Positions 42,581 to 51,034 of a DNA stretch of 64,000 bases are shown here, piece after piece. This DNA is from Desulfallas thermosapovorans DSM 6562 (GTDB lineage Bacteria; Bacillota; Desulfotomaculia; Desulfotomaculales; Desulfallaceae), in NCBI RefSeq assembly GCF_008124625.1, contig NZ_VNHM01000012.1, positions 1 through 64,000 on the forward strand, in the 5' to 3' direction. A model generated the notes under the pieces. That model did no database searches and was not told the origin of the DNA. It saw only the letters and a list, made by a program, of their open reading frames with translations. Each line of letters opens with the position of its first letter. The first letter of the stretch is position 1. The position numbers and the translations under genes were made by a program.

Positions 42581-43099
42581 GTGAGCGAGGCTGCGGGGAC
42601 GGAAGCAAAAGCCATAACCTGCTCCAGGAATACCTGCCGGGAGATTTTCACCAAAACCGTATGCGGTACGGCCCAAAAGTCGTTTAAATATATCCGTTAT
42701 ATTGATCTACCCCGGGTTTGCGTGCCCAACCAGATTATGGGCTGTTCGGTTATCGGGTTAAGACTGCAAAAACCGGAGGTGGAAGAATCCGGTACCGGGG
42801 TAAATTCCCTGCGGGCCAAAGGACATTGCCAAATTCACATGTGGTATATACGCGAACATGGCAAAGAAACCAGTGTGCTGCAATACCCGTTTAACTTTGA
42901 CGAATTATTACCCCTGGATAACTTCAATTGCCCCAATACCGGCAATCTGGAGGTTAGAATAATAACAGGGAAAAAACCCCTGGTTTCGGCTTCGGCCATG
43001 ATCGAAAACGACCGCATCAAACTGGACATTGAACTGCGTATTTGCGCTGAGTTAATAAGCGAAACAAAACTCTGTGTGAAGGTTGTGCCAAGGCCTTGA
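42581..43099 (+). CDS. spore coat protein, CotE family
   Basis: 172 residues. The body aligns by eye with Bacillus CotE, the organiser of the outer spore coat: REIFTKTVCGTAQKSFKY, IMGCSVIG, GHCQIHMWYIREHGKETSVL and the end AELISETKLCVKVV. It is Cys-richer than CotE (eight or so), notably near the start (ITCSRNTC), which could allow disulfide cross-linking. GTG start after AGGAGGG. Upstream, ACATATT and GAATAATT spaced 14 bp (about 42484-42510) resemble a sigma-E promoter; this is tentative. Confidence 0.78.
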   Translation: MSEAAGTEAKAITCSRNTCREIFTKTVCGTAQKSFKYIRYIDLPRVCVPNQIMGCSVIGLRLQKPEVEESGTGVNSLRAKGHCQIHMWYIREHGKETSVLQYPFNFDELLPLDNFNCPNTGNLEVRIITGKKPLVSASAMIENDRIKLDIELRICAELISETKLCVKVVPRP

Positions 43100-43112
43100 T
43101 GAGTTGTGATTG

Positions 43113-43150
43113 CCGGTACCGATTCTCCTGGGGAGAATCGGTACCCGGTT
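43113..43150. terminator. strong two-way terminator between cotE-like gene and galE
   Basis: Stem GGTACCGATTCTCC (43115-43128) / GGAGAATCGGTACC (43132-43145), 14 pairs, 3-nt loop, followed by a T-run on the plus strand. Confidence 0.88.
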
Positions 43151-43173
43151 TTTATATACAATGCCCGGCCGTT

Positions 43174-44178
43174 TTAGCGACCAGGTTTGTTTTTGGGGTA
43201 ACCGCCGGGATGACTGCTGTGCCACGCCCAGGCTGTGCGTATGATATCCTCCAGTTCACCGTAACGCGGTTGCCAGTTTAGACATTCCTTTATTTTGCGC
43301 GAACTGGCCACCAGCACGGCAGGGTCGCCCTCCCGGTGCGGCCCTTCCTCCACCGTAAAATCTTGCCCTGTTACCCGTCGCACGGCATCCACCACTTCGC
43401 GCACCGAGTGGCCCCGTTCATTGCCCAGATTATATACAGCGGAAGCGGCGCCCGCCTCAAGTGCCTGAAGCGCCAGTATATGGGCTACGGCCAAATCGGA
43501 AACGTGAATGTAATCCCGCAGGCAGGTGCCATCAGGGGTGGGATAATCCGTGCCGTAAATTGTTATCTTGTCCCGTTTGCCCAGAGCCGCCTGCATTATC
43601 AAAGGAATCAAATGCGTCTCCGGATCGTGGTCTTCGCCGATATTGCCTTCGGGGTCGGCACCGGCGGCGTTGAAATAACGCAATGCAACATAACGCAACC
43701 CGAATGCCTGCTCATACCAATTCAGTATTTGCTCCAACATCAGTTTAGTACCGCCGTAAACATTTATCGGGCGGGTGGTGTGGGCTTCATCAATGGGTGT
43801 ATATTCGGGTTCGCCGTAAACCGCGGCCGTGGACGACAGAATAAACTGCCGCACCCCCGCCTGCACCAGAGCAGTAAGAAATTCCACACCGTTACTCAGG
43901 TTATTCCGGCAGTATTTATCCGGCCTGGTCATGGATTCCCCCACCAGGCTATCCGCAGCCAAGTGCACAACAGCGTTAATTCGGTATTGTTTGACCAGTT
44001 CACCAACCAGCACACTGTCGCCGCAGTCCCCCTGCACGAACACCCCGCCGGTCACAGCGTCCCGGTGACCCTTACTCAAATTATCCAGCGTGACCACCAG
44101 GTAATCCCGCTTTAGCAGTTCTTTTACCACATGGCTACCGATATACCCGGCACCTCCGGTTACCAACACATTCATCAT
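43174..44178 (-). CDS. galE: UDP-glucose 4-epimerase
   Basis: About 334 residues, extended SDR family; interconverts UDP-glucose and UDP-galactose with bound NAD, feeding galactose metabolism or surface polysaccharide. NAD motif VTGGAGYIGSHVVKEL, catalytic Ser/Tyr-Lys in LSSTAAVYGEPE and YGGTKLMLEQ, substrate loop RYFNAAGADPEGNIGEDHDP. ATGs at 44178 and 44175 and a TTG at 44184 are all possible. No other sugar-nucleotide gene adjoins. Confidence 0.95.
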   Translation of the reverse strand: MMNVLVTGGAGYIGSHVVKELLKRDYLVVTLDNLSKGHRDAVTGGVFVQGDCGDSVLVGELVKQYRINAVVHLAADSLVGESMTRPDKYCRNNLSNGVEFLTALVQAGVRQFILSSTAAVYGEPEYTPIDEAHTTRPINVYGGTKLMLEQILNWYEQAFGLRYVALRYFNAAGADPEGNIGEDHDPETHLIPLIMQAALGKRDKITIYGTDYPTPDGTCLRDYIHVSDLAVAHILALQALEAGAASAVYNLGNERGHSVREVVDAVRRVTGQDFTVEEGPHREGDPAVLVASSRKIKECLNWQPRYGELEDIIRTAWAWHSSHPGGYPKNKPGR

Positions 44179-44256
44179 AAACAATCCGGTTTACCTCATG
44201 CTCGCAAGGCCAAACCAGACAACACACCTCCTTGCCGCTTGGTGAACAGCTGTGAA

Positions 44257-44283
44257 TTAAATCGCCGCGAAATATAACGACAT
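44257..44283 (-). CDS. eight-codon micro-ORF upstream of galE
   Basis: ATG-TCG-TTA and so on (MSLYFAAI), six bases after a TTTGGAGG ribosome site, in the galE leader. A second ribosome site (AAGGAGGTG, about 44222-44230) precedes another eight-codon frame closer to galE. They could be leader peptides; their coding status is unproven. Confidence 0.25.
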   Translation of the reverse strand: MSLYFAAI

Positions 44284-44365
44284 GCAAACCTCCAAATTAA
44301 CCGCTGGTATTAGTCGATTATTCATGCCTTTTGCTTTTATGTATAATGACAAAGCGGGTGCTAAA

Positions 44366-44445
44366 GTCAACACCCAGCACCTGTGTAATGTCAACCGCGT
44401 GAGCGCCGTAAAAAGCCAGTGGATATATAAGCATATCTCACGCGG
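44366..44445. repeat. galE leader: GGTGCC-type repeat and inverted repeat
   Basis: 44366-44382 (GTCAACACCCAGCACCT) is a diverged copy of the dispersed repeat. CCGCGTGAG (44395-44403) and its exact complement (44437-44445) form a 9-bp inverted repeat with a 33-base centre. On the minus strand TTGACT with TTATAC nearby (about 44342-44370) could be the galE promoter. Confidence 0.45.
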
Positions 44446-44482
44446 GCTTTTCAAACAGCAACCGGTGAACGTTCCACAGCGG

Positions 44483-44523
44483 AAAAATAAGGAGACAGTT
44501 ATGCATGTCACCCAACTGTCTCC
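44483..44523 (-). terminator. terminator of pckA
   Basis: Minus strand stem GGAGACAGTT / AACTGTCTCC (44491-44523) followed by TTATTTTT, 56 bp after the gene. Confidence 0.85.
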
Positions 44524-44578
44524 CCTCCTCATTTATCTATATGTTATACACGAGTTTTTGGCTTCCGCACCCGGCCGG

Positions 44579-46120
44579 CTATTTATTCAAGCACTTAATG
44601 GTGTTCACAATTTCGGGTTTTAATTCCGGGTATTTTTCCAACCACCGGACCCTTTCCTCCCTTAGTTGCTGCACCATTGCCCCAAACTCCTCTTCGCTAT
44701 AATAAGAACGGGGATCGTAAACGGCCATATCAAGTTCGGGGATATATTCCGGCACCTGGTAACCCCAATCGGGATCTGTTTTCCATTTTATTTCGCCGGT
44801 GGCAATATGCTTGAGAATGGTGGTGGAGGCATGAATGCTGATTTTAACCCCCGGACGGTTACCCCCCATGCCAATGCTGCCGGTGTTAAGTAAATAACAT
44901 TCCATGTCGGGGTTGGCTTCCAGGATTTCCAGCAGGCGGTTGCCCTCCTCTCCCTCGGGACCGACGATGAACGGGTTGGTGCCCACTTCCCGCTTGGACT
45001 GTCCTGCTTTGGTGGGGTCACCGGCCGAGGTTTCAACGGACTCGCCCAGCATAAAAAAAGCTGCCGCCTGGCGGGGATCCAGTTTAGCCACCGGCGGAAC
45101 AATCTTGTCATGACGGGTGATAAATATCAGGCGGTGGGCTTTGTCCAGGTCGATACTGTTATCAACACCTGCAACATCTTCCCTGCGAATAACGCCCCGG
45201 CCATTGGAAGTCAGTTCGCTATTGTCAAAGTCAATGGAGCCGTCGTCGTTCACCTTTACGTTTTCAAAAATCGCCTCGGGGCTCAGTGCCGCTTGATATA
45301 ATACCTTCTGGGACTCGTCCAGACCTTCGGTTTTGATATAAAAACCGTTTTCGGTACCATAGCAATAGCCCCGGGGGTTCATCATCGTCACATCATCCTG
45401 CCTGATGATGGCTTGCTCCGGCGGCGTTAAATTATGATCATGCATAGTTAGCGTGGTTTTTCCTGTTCCGCTCAGGCCAAATAGGAGGAAACCCACATCT
45501 TTCAACGAATTATCCGCTGATTTTACCCGCAATACTTTACTACCGGCGTGAAAACCAAGCCCGCCCGCTTTTTTGGCACGGAACATGGCCATACGCAGGA
45601 AAGATTTTTTGGCTTCACCGAAATAATCGGTACCCAAAATGTAAGTGGTGTAGGAAAGAGGGTGGCAAAATATAACTCTTTCCGGCCATTCGGGCACATA
45701 AATACTGACCAAATCAGGTTCGGCATCGGGATTGGCCGGCGGGAAGAGCATAATATTCCATTTCAGGGGAATGCGGGCAAATTTGGAGGTGATGTACAGA
45801 CGGCAATGCAGGCTGAAATCGGGGTGCATTCCCATTTGGCGGTCCAGCCTGATAACCTCTTGCTTCTTCAAATACTCGTGCACTTCATCAGCAATGCGGT
45901 TGGCTTCCTCAATGGAAATGCCCTGCTGGTCTACACCCAGGGGCACCCCGTCTTCGACAATGTAGGTTTTTTTAGCGCTCCGGTTACGCACGGAGGAAAT
46001 AAAACTGGCACTATTATACTTGGTAGTTTTATTACCTTCCCGGGCCAGGGCTTTTAACTCCTGATGACTGGGGTTGTTAATGGTTTTAGCAGCTACTACG
46101 GGTCTCCTTGAAAAGCTCAT
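44579..46120 (-). CDS. pckA: phosphoenolpyruvate carboxykinase (ATP), divergent
   Basis: 513 residues; interconverts oxaloacetate + ATP and PEP + CO2 + ADP, first step of gluconeogenesis. P-loop FGLSGTGKTTLTMHDH and the substrate region ILGTDYFGEAKKSFLRMAMF identify the family, along with GRGVIRREDV and GSIGMGG. Two normally strict stretches differ: the metal-binding DDEHGW is DDVTMM, and the Gly-rich GGCYAKT is NGFYIKT. So it belongs to a divergent branch; activity is probable because the Lys/Asp-Asp core is kept, but not certain. Monocistronic with its own terminator. Confidence 0.88.
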   Translation of the reverse strand: MSFSRRPVVAAKTINNPSHQELKALAREGNKTTKYNSASFISSVRNRSAKKTYIVEDGVPLGVDQQGISIEEANRIADEVHEYLKKQEVIRLDRQMGMHPDFSLHCRLYITSKFARIPLKWNIMLFPPANPDAEPDLVSIYVPEWPERVIFCHPLSYTTYILGTDYFGEAKKSFLRMAMFRAKKAGGLGFHAGSKVLRVKSADNSLKDVGFLLFGLSGTGKTTLTMHDHNLTPPEQAIIRQDDVTMMNPRGYCYGTENGFYIKTEGLDESQKVLYQAALSPEAIFENVKVNDDGSIDFDNSELTSNGRGVIRREDVAGVDNSIDLDKAHRLIFITRHDKIVPPVAKLDPRQAAAFFMLGESVETSAGDPTKAGQSKREVGTNPFIVGPEGEEGNRLLEILEANPDMECYLLNTGSIGMGGNRPGVKISIHASTTILKHIATGEIKWKTDPDWGYQVPEYIPELDMAVYDPRSYYSEEEFGAMVQQLREERVRWLEKYPELKPEIVNTIKCLNK

Positions 46121-46224
46121 TTGCGAATTTCACCTCGGTGTTATTTATATATAAATGAAATTCTGCACATAAATGCTTACTCCTGCTAATAGGGTAAAAA
46201 TTGTATACACCATTCATAATATAC

Positions 46225-46266
46225 GTAAAAAACGAGTGGTGATAATGCTCAAAGCGTTACCACCAC
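46225..46266 (-). terminator. terminator of the VWA-protein gene
   Basis: Minus strand stem GTGGTGGTAACGC / GCATTATCACCAC (46236-46266, 13 pairs with G-U) followed by TCGTTTTTT. Confidence 0.85.
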
Positions 46267-46328
46267 CGGGCTTGGCATACCTTTCACTTAAGTATACATG
46301 TATCGCGAATTTATGCCGGCGTTTTTAG

Positions 46329-47747
46329 TTATAAGCTGCGCAGTGAACGTTCAAGCTGAGACAGGGTATTGCTTTCCAGCATGCGCACCTCCCGGCTGAA
46401 CAGGGCTACCGTACTTACGTCGCGCCACTTGCTGCGGGGCAAGGTATTAAGCCACAGCACATCCCGCACATGTCTTTTCATTTCCGCCAAATGCCGGACT
46501 GTGTCTTCGGCTTGTTGAGTCTTGGTATCGCTGACGATAATTACATAGGTATTTTTAGTAAGCAGGTTATGATAACGCCCCCAAAATGTGTGCAGGGCTT
46601 GAGCCAGATTGGTGGTTTTACCCCACTGGCCGCTCTGGGCCATAATAGCGGACATGGTGCCTGCAAATCCCAGGTTTTTGCGCAGTTGGGGAGTGACCCG
46701 TTCCAAATCCTCGGAAAAAATAAAGGTTTCAATATCCCGTACCACATCGGCCAGACCGTACAAAAACTGCACGATAAGCCGGGCATACATGGCCATGGAA
46801 GCGGAAACATCGCATATCAGTAGCAGCCGGGGTTTTTGCACCCGCTTGCTGCAATAACGCAGGTACAGCGGAATACCGCCGTACTGCACACTGCCCCGCA
46901 CAGTACGGCGGATATCAATGGCCTGTTTCTTGCGACTGCTGCGGTAGCGGCGGGAAAGGCCGGTGGCCAACCGGACGGCCATTTTGCGCAGCAGCACGGT
47001 AACCCGGGGCATATCTTGTTCGCCAATGGAACGCATGTCCCTCTCCAGCAAAGACTCTTCGGGCTCTGAGGCCAGCTCCCGGGATACTGCACGTACCACC
47101 TCATCCACATTTTCATCACCGGTATACTGCACCTGCTGCTGTCTCGTGACCAGACCCTGTTCCTCATCCCGCCTGTTCAGGTGATAGCGCCAGTAATCCA
47201 GGGAAGCCTCCACTACCTGGGCAATAAGGTTGGACGGATCGTTCACCGGGTTGCCCCGGTAGCTTTCCAACAAGTCGTTGATTCTCTGCCGCTCCTTTTC
47301 GGGTAAGCGGGCATAGGTTTTAAGCTGTTCCCCGGTCAATTGGAGCTGCTCGGCAGCCCCACCGGCCCAATCACCGCCGCTGCGGGATACCCCTTCCTTT
47401 AACTCATTGGCGGAGTCTTCCATTAACTGCTCCAGCCGGGCCGCTTCCTCCGCCTCCTGCTGCCGGCGCTGTTCTTTAACCTTTTCCGGGACAAAAAAAG
47501 AATCAAAGGCCAAGTCGAAAGCCCGGACGTCCCGCTGTCTTTTAACCAGGGTGGCCCGCAAAGCCAGGCGAAACTGTTCCCGGTCCAGCACATCCACCGC
47601 AGCCAGTGCCCGGGCTGCATCGCTTAGCTCCGCGGTGCCGGTGTTCAGACCCAGGCTGCGCAGCACGGCCACAAAGCGAGCCAACTGGCCAAAAAATTCA
47701 CCCGGCGTTATTTCCTTACCGGTGTACATTACTCCTGTCTCAACCAT
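46329..47747 (-). CDS. CoxE-like VWA-domain protein
   Basis: 472 residues. The C-terminal half is a von Willebrand A domain with the metal-ion site LLLICDVSASMAMYARL (DxSxS) and VIIVSDTKTQQAEDT. The N-terminal half is helical and charged, as in CoxE/YehP-like proteins. Such proteins usually work with a MoxR-type AAA+ ATPase in metal-cofactor insertion or complex assembly; no ATPase gene adjoins. The ATG at 47747 follows GGGGGAT; a GTG 12 bases earlier is in frame. It is divergent from the small sulfite reductase gene. Confidence 0.87.
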   Translation of the reverse strand: MVETGVMYTGKEITPGEFFGQLARFVAVLRSLGLNTGTAELSDAARALAAVDVLDREQFRLALRATLVKRQRDVRAFDLAFDSFFVPEKVKEQRRQQEAEEAARLEQLMEDSANELKEGVSRSGGDWAGGAAEQLQLTGEQLKTYARLPEKERQRINDLLESYRGNPVNDPSNLIAQVVEASLDYWRYHLNRRDEEQGLVTRQQQVQYTGDENVDEVVRAVSRELASEPEESLLERDMRSIGEQDMPRVTVLLRKMAVRLATGLSRRYRSSRKKQAIDIRRTVRGSVQYGGIPLYLRYCSKRVQKPRLLLICDVSASMAMYARLIVQFLYGLADVVRDIETFIFSEDLERVTPQLRKNLGFAGTMSAIMAQSGQWGKTTNLAQALHTFWGRYHNLLTKNTYVIIVSDTKTQQAEDTVRHLAEMKRHVRDVLWLNTLPRSKWRDVSTVALFSREVRMLESNTLSQLERSLRSL

Positions 47748-47914
47748 TTTATCCCCCACTTAAAAATAAACTGCTAAGTATGATGCAAATGTAACACGAC
47801 ACCAGAGGTTCTATCCCAAATAAAAATGCCATCAACCGGGCAGGGAAAATACATCTTACCTGGAATATATCATAGTTACACGTAAGTTTAAATATCAAAT
47901 AAGGAGGAATAATT

Positions 47915-48568
47915 ATGACGGACGAACCAAAGGGAGCCATTCTTCAGCGCGATAAAGCAACCTACGCCATAGTGCCCAGAACACCCATGGGACTAATAAC
48001 CCCCGATATCCTGGAAAACGTGGCCAAAGTAGCCCGGAAGCATCAAATCCCTATTATAAAAATCACCTCGGCCCAGCGCCTGGCACTGGTGGGCATGAAG
48101 CCGGAAATTGTTGATGAGGTATGGCAGGAACTGGGGCTGTATGTGGGACCGGCCGTGGGACTGTGTGTGCATTACGTGCAGGCTTGCCCCGGCACCACGG
48201 TTTGTCGCTTCGGCCAGCAGGATTCCCTGGGTCTGGCCGGGGAACTGGAAAAAATGTTTGTGGGTGTGGACATGCCCGCTAAAACCAAGATAGGTATATC
48301 CGGCTGCCCCATGAATTGCGGTGAGAGCTATGTCAGAGATTTCGGCGCCTTCGGCAGAAAATCAGGCTGGACCATCACCTTCGGCGGTAACTCGGGCGGT
48401 CGCCCCCGTATCGGTGACGTTATAGCGGAAAATTTAAGCACCGAGGAGGCCATTGCCCTGGCCAAGAAATGTTTTGATTATTACACCGCCAACGCCAAGA
48501 AAAGAGAAAGAACGGCCCGCTTCATCGAACGCATCGGCATTGAAGAGTTCAAAAAGGCCGTGCTGTAA
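47915..48568 (+). CDS. low-molecular-weight (assimilatory-type) sulfite reductase-like protein
   Basis: 217 residues: one ferredoxin-like half domain plus one siroheme/[4Fe-4S] domain. Cluster ligands are in QACPGTTVCRFG and ISGCPMNCGES (C-x5-C and C-x3-C). Size and layout match the roughly 218-residue assimilatory-type sulfite reductase known from Desulfovibrio. It may reduce sulfite to sulfide or a related small substrate; the electron donor is not encoded here. The ATG follows AAGGAGG. Confidence 0.88.
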   Translation: MTDEPKGAILQRDKATYAIVPRTPMGLITPDILENVAKVARKHQIPIIKITSAQRLALVGMKPEIVDEVWQELGLYVGPAVGLCVHYVQACPGTTVCRFGQQDSLGLAGELEKMFVGVDMPAKTKIGISGCPMNCGESYVRDFGAFGRKSGWTITFGGNSGGRPRIGDVIAENLSTEEAIALAKKCFDYYTANAKKRERTARFIERIGIEEFKKAVL

Positions 48569-48605
48569 TTGCCGAACATAGATAATCAGTTCCCTCAAAC
48601 AACAG

Positions 48606-48646
48606 CCCAAGGAAAAGCATAACAACGCGCTTTTTCTTGGGTTTTA
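48606..48646 (+). terminator. terminator after the sulfite reductase gene
   Basis: CCCAAGGAAAAAGC (48606-48619) pairs with GCTTTTTCTTGGG (48630-48642, one bulge), then TTTT. The remaining gap to 48857 shows nothing else. Confidence 0.82.
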
Positions 48647-48857
48647 ATGTTTTTTTGTCCTTAACATTGTTATTTGCATAGCCACAAACCACAGTCATTT
48701 TTCTATTGTCAGATTTTCCAGCAACTCTGGAGGTATTCTCCGACGGAGTTATAATAAAGATAGTAAAAATGCACAGAATAATCGATAGTTTTCATAATTA
48801 AACACAGCGACACAGCCTGTAACACCAGACAATGCCATCAACTGCGGGGGGAGATTA

Positions 48858-50918
48858 TTGGATAAGCACTATGACACGCTGAGCCAGCTGGCCCGTTTGT
48901 ACGGATTACAAACAGTTTACCATGAAGCCGGGGGACAGCGTCGCCAGGCGTCGCAGCAAGCACTGCTGGCTGCACTGCAGGCACTGGGTGCCCCGGTGGC
49001 CGGGCTGTCCGACGTGCCCGGTGCCTTGCGCCAGGGCCGGCTCAAAAAATGGCAGCAGTGCTGTGAACCCGTGACGGTGGCCTGGGAAGACCGGTTTTGT
49101 TATATTGAGCTGCGCCTGCCGGCATACCACAGCAGCCAAAGGGCCCAGTGCCGCCTGGAACTGGAGCAGGGCGACACCAGGGAATGGACGTGCGACTTGG
49201 CCTTACTGCCCCCGGTGAATGCTGCGACACTGGAAGGCATCACTTACCAAATCAAACATCTGCCCCTGCCCGGCAAACTACCCCCGGGGTATCATCAATG
49301 TGTAATTTCCGTGCCCGGCCTGAGCTGCCGGACATTGCTGGTATCCGCACCAAGGCATGTCTACCTGCCCCCGGGAGAGGCTGGTAAACGCGTGTGGGGT
49401 GTTTTCCTGCCCCTGTATGCACTGCGTTCCGAGCACAGCTGGGCAGCCGGGGATTTTGGGGATTTGGAACACCTGCTGCACTGGACGCAGAGTCTGGGCG
49501 GGGGTCTGGTGGGCACACTGCCGCTGCTGGCCGCTTTTCTGGACCAACCCTTCTCTCCCAGTCCCTACTCACCCGCCAGCCGCCTGTTTTGGAACGAGTT
49601 TTTTCTTAATATCACCGCCGTCCCGGAACTTAAAATATGCCCGGAAGCAAGGGAGCTGCTTAATGCACCGGATTTCCAAAGTGAGATTGCGGCACTGCGC
49701 CGGGCCCCCCTGGTGGATTACCGCCGGGGCATGGCGGTAAAACGCCGTATTTTAGAATTACTGGCCCAGTGCTGTGCCAGAACACCGGTCAGGGAAGAGG
49801 CATTGCAAAGCTGGGTGATTAAGCACCCCGCAGTCCGGGATTATGCCCGGTTTCGGGCCGCCATGGAAAAGCAGCAGGCCACCTGGCAAAAGTGGCCGGA
49901 ACGAATGCGTAACGGCGAGTTGCAACCCGGGGATTATGAACCCGAGGCTGAGCGCTACCATACCTATGTCCAGTGGCTGGCCCATGAACAATTACAGGCG
50001 CTGGCCGGGCAGGCCAACCACCGGGGTCCGGGATTATACCTGGACTTACCGCTGGGAGTGCACCGCGCCGGGTATGACGTGTGGCGTGAGGGCCGGGCCT
50101 TTGCCCGGGGGGCGGCCTGCGGCGCGCCCCCGGACCCGCTGAACACCTCGGGGCAAAACTGGGAGTTCCCTCCTCTGCATCCCGAAGGCATCCGGGAGCA
50201 AGGTTACCGGTATTATATCGCCTCCCTGCGCAATCACATGCGGCATGCCGGCATACTGCGTTTAGATCACGTCATGGGCCTGCACCGGCTGTTCTGGATT
50301 CCCGCGGGTATGTCCGCCCGGGATGGCGTGTACGTCAAGTACCGGGCCGAGGAATTTTACGCCATATTAGCCTTGGAATCCCATCGTATGCGCACGCTGC
50401 TGGTGGGCGAAGACCTGGGTACCGTGCCGGCGGTTGTTCGCACAACAATGAACCGGCATAAATTATATCGCATGCATATTTTACCCTTTGAAATACACCG
50501 GCTACCTCGCCGGGGGCCGCATTTACCCCCGGCCCGCTCCCTGGCCGCCCTGAACACCCATGACATGCCTCCCTTTGCGGCGTACTGGCAAAGGGAGAAC
50601 CGGCGCCGGCGCACGGGCCTGTCCCACTTTTTATACCGCAAAGGCTGGATTAAAGCTCCCACCGCCAGTGACCGGGAAGTATTACTGGGCTGTCTTAAGC
50701 ATTTGGCCGCCAGCCGGGCCCGGGTATTGCTGGTAAACCTGGAGGATTTGTGGCTGGAGAAAGCACCTCAAAACATCCCGGGCACCACCACCGAATACCC
50801 CAATTGGCGGCGCAAAGCCGCTCCGGATATGGAGGAATTTACCCGGATGCCCCGGGTGCTTAAAGCACTGCGGGTAATAAACGGGCTAAGAAAAAGAAAA
50901 TACCATATCCCGAGATAA
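48858..50918 (+). CDS. malQ: 4-alpha-glucanotransferase (amylomaltase, GH77)
   Basis: 686 residues. Transfers alpha-1,4-glucan segments between chains in maltodextrin/glycogen metabolism. GH77 catalytic residues are in place: nucleophile Asp in ILRLDHVMGLHRLFW, acid/base Glu in LLVGEDLGTVP, and the third Asp in LNTHDMPPFAAYW; donor-site region GAPPDPLNTSGQNWEFPP is conserved. An extra N-terminal region of about 170 residues precedes the barrel, as in plant DPE2-like or E. coli-like longer forms. TTG start six bases after GGGGGGAG. The GH57 gene follows 116 bp on. Confidence 0.93.
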   Translation: MDKHYDTLSQLARLYGLQTVYHEAGGQRRQASQQALLAALQALGAPVAGLSDVPGALRQGRLKKWQQCCEPVTVAWEDRFCYIELRLPAYHSSQRAQCRLELEQGDTREWTCDLALLPPVNAATLEGITYQIKHLPLPGKLPPGYHQCVISVPGLSCRTLLVSAPRHVYLPPGEAGKRVWGVFLPLYALRSEHSWAAGDFGDLEHLLHWTQSLGGGLVGTLPLLAAFLDQPFSPSPYSPASRLFWNEFFLNITAVPELKICPEARELLNAPDFQSEIAALRRAPLVDYRRGMAVKRRILELLAQCCARTPVREEALQSWVIKHPAVRDYARFRAAMEKQQATWQKWPERMRNGELQPGDYEPEAERYHTYVQWLAHEQLQALAGQANHRGPGLYLDLPLGVHRAGYDVWREGRAFARGAACGAPPDPLNTSGQNWEFPPLHPEGIREQGYRYYIASLRNHMRHAGILRLDHVMGLHRLFWIPAGMSARDGVYVKYRAEEFYAILALESHRMRTLLVGEDLGTVPAVVRTTMNRHKLYRMHILPFEIHRLPRRGPHLPPARSLAALNTHDMPPFAAYWQRENRRRRTGLSHFLYRKGWIKAPTASDREVLLGCLKHLAASRARVLLVNLEDLWLEKAPQNIPGTTTEYPNWRRKAAPDMEEFTRMPRVLKALRVINGLRKRKYHIPR

Positions 50919-51034
50919 ATATGTACTTGCGGTATGAATCAATTCCCGGTTATAGTCACCTAAAAGTTATTTATATATACAAATATTATGGTTGCTTTAA
51001 TAAATTTTAAGCCTGACCCCAATGGAGGTTTGAG

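Noticed and set aside
43336-44115. Long open frame (259 codons) opposite galE
   Set aside because: Antisense shadow of a clear galE; no ribosome site or family features.
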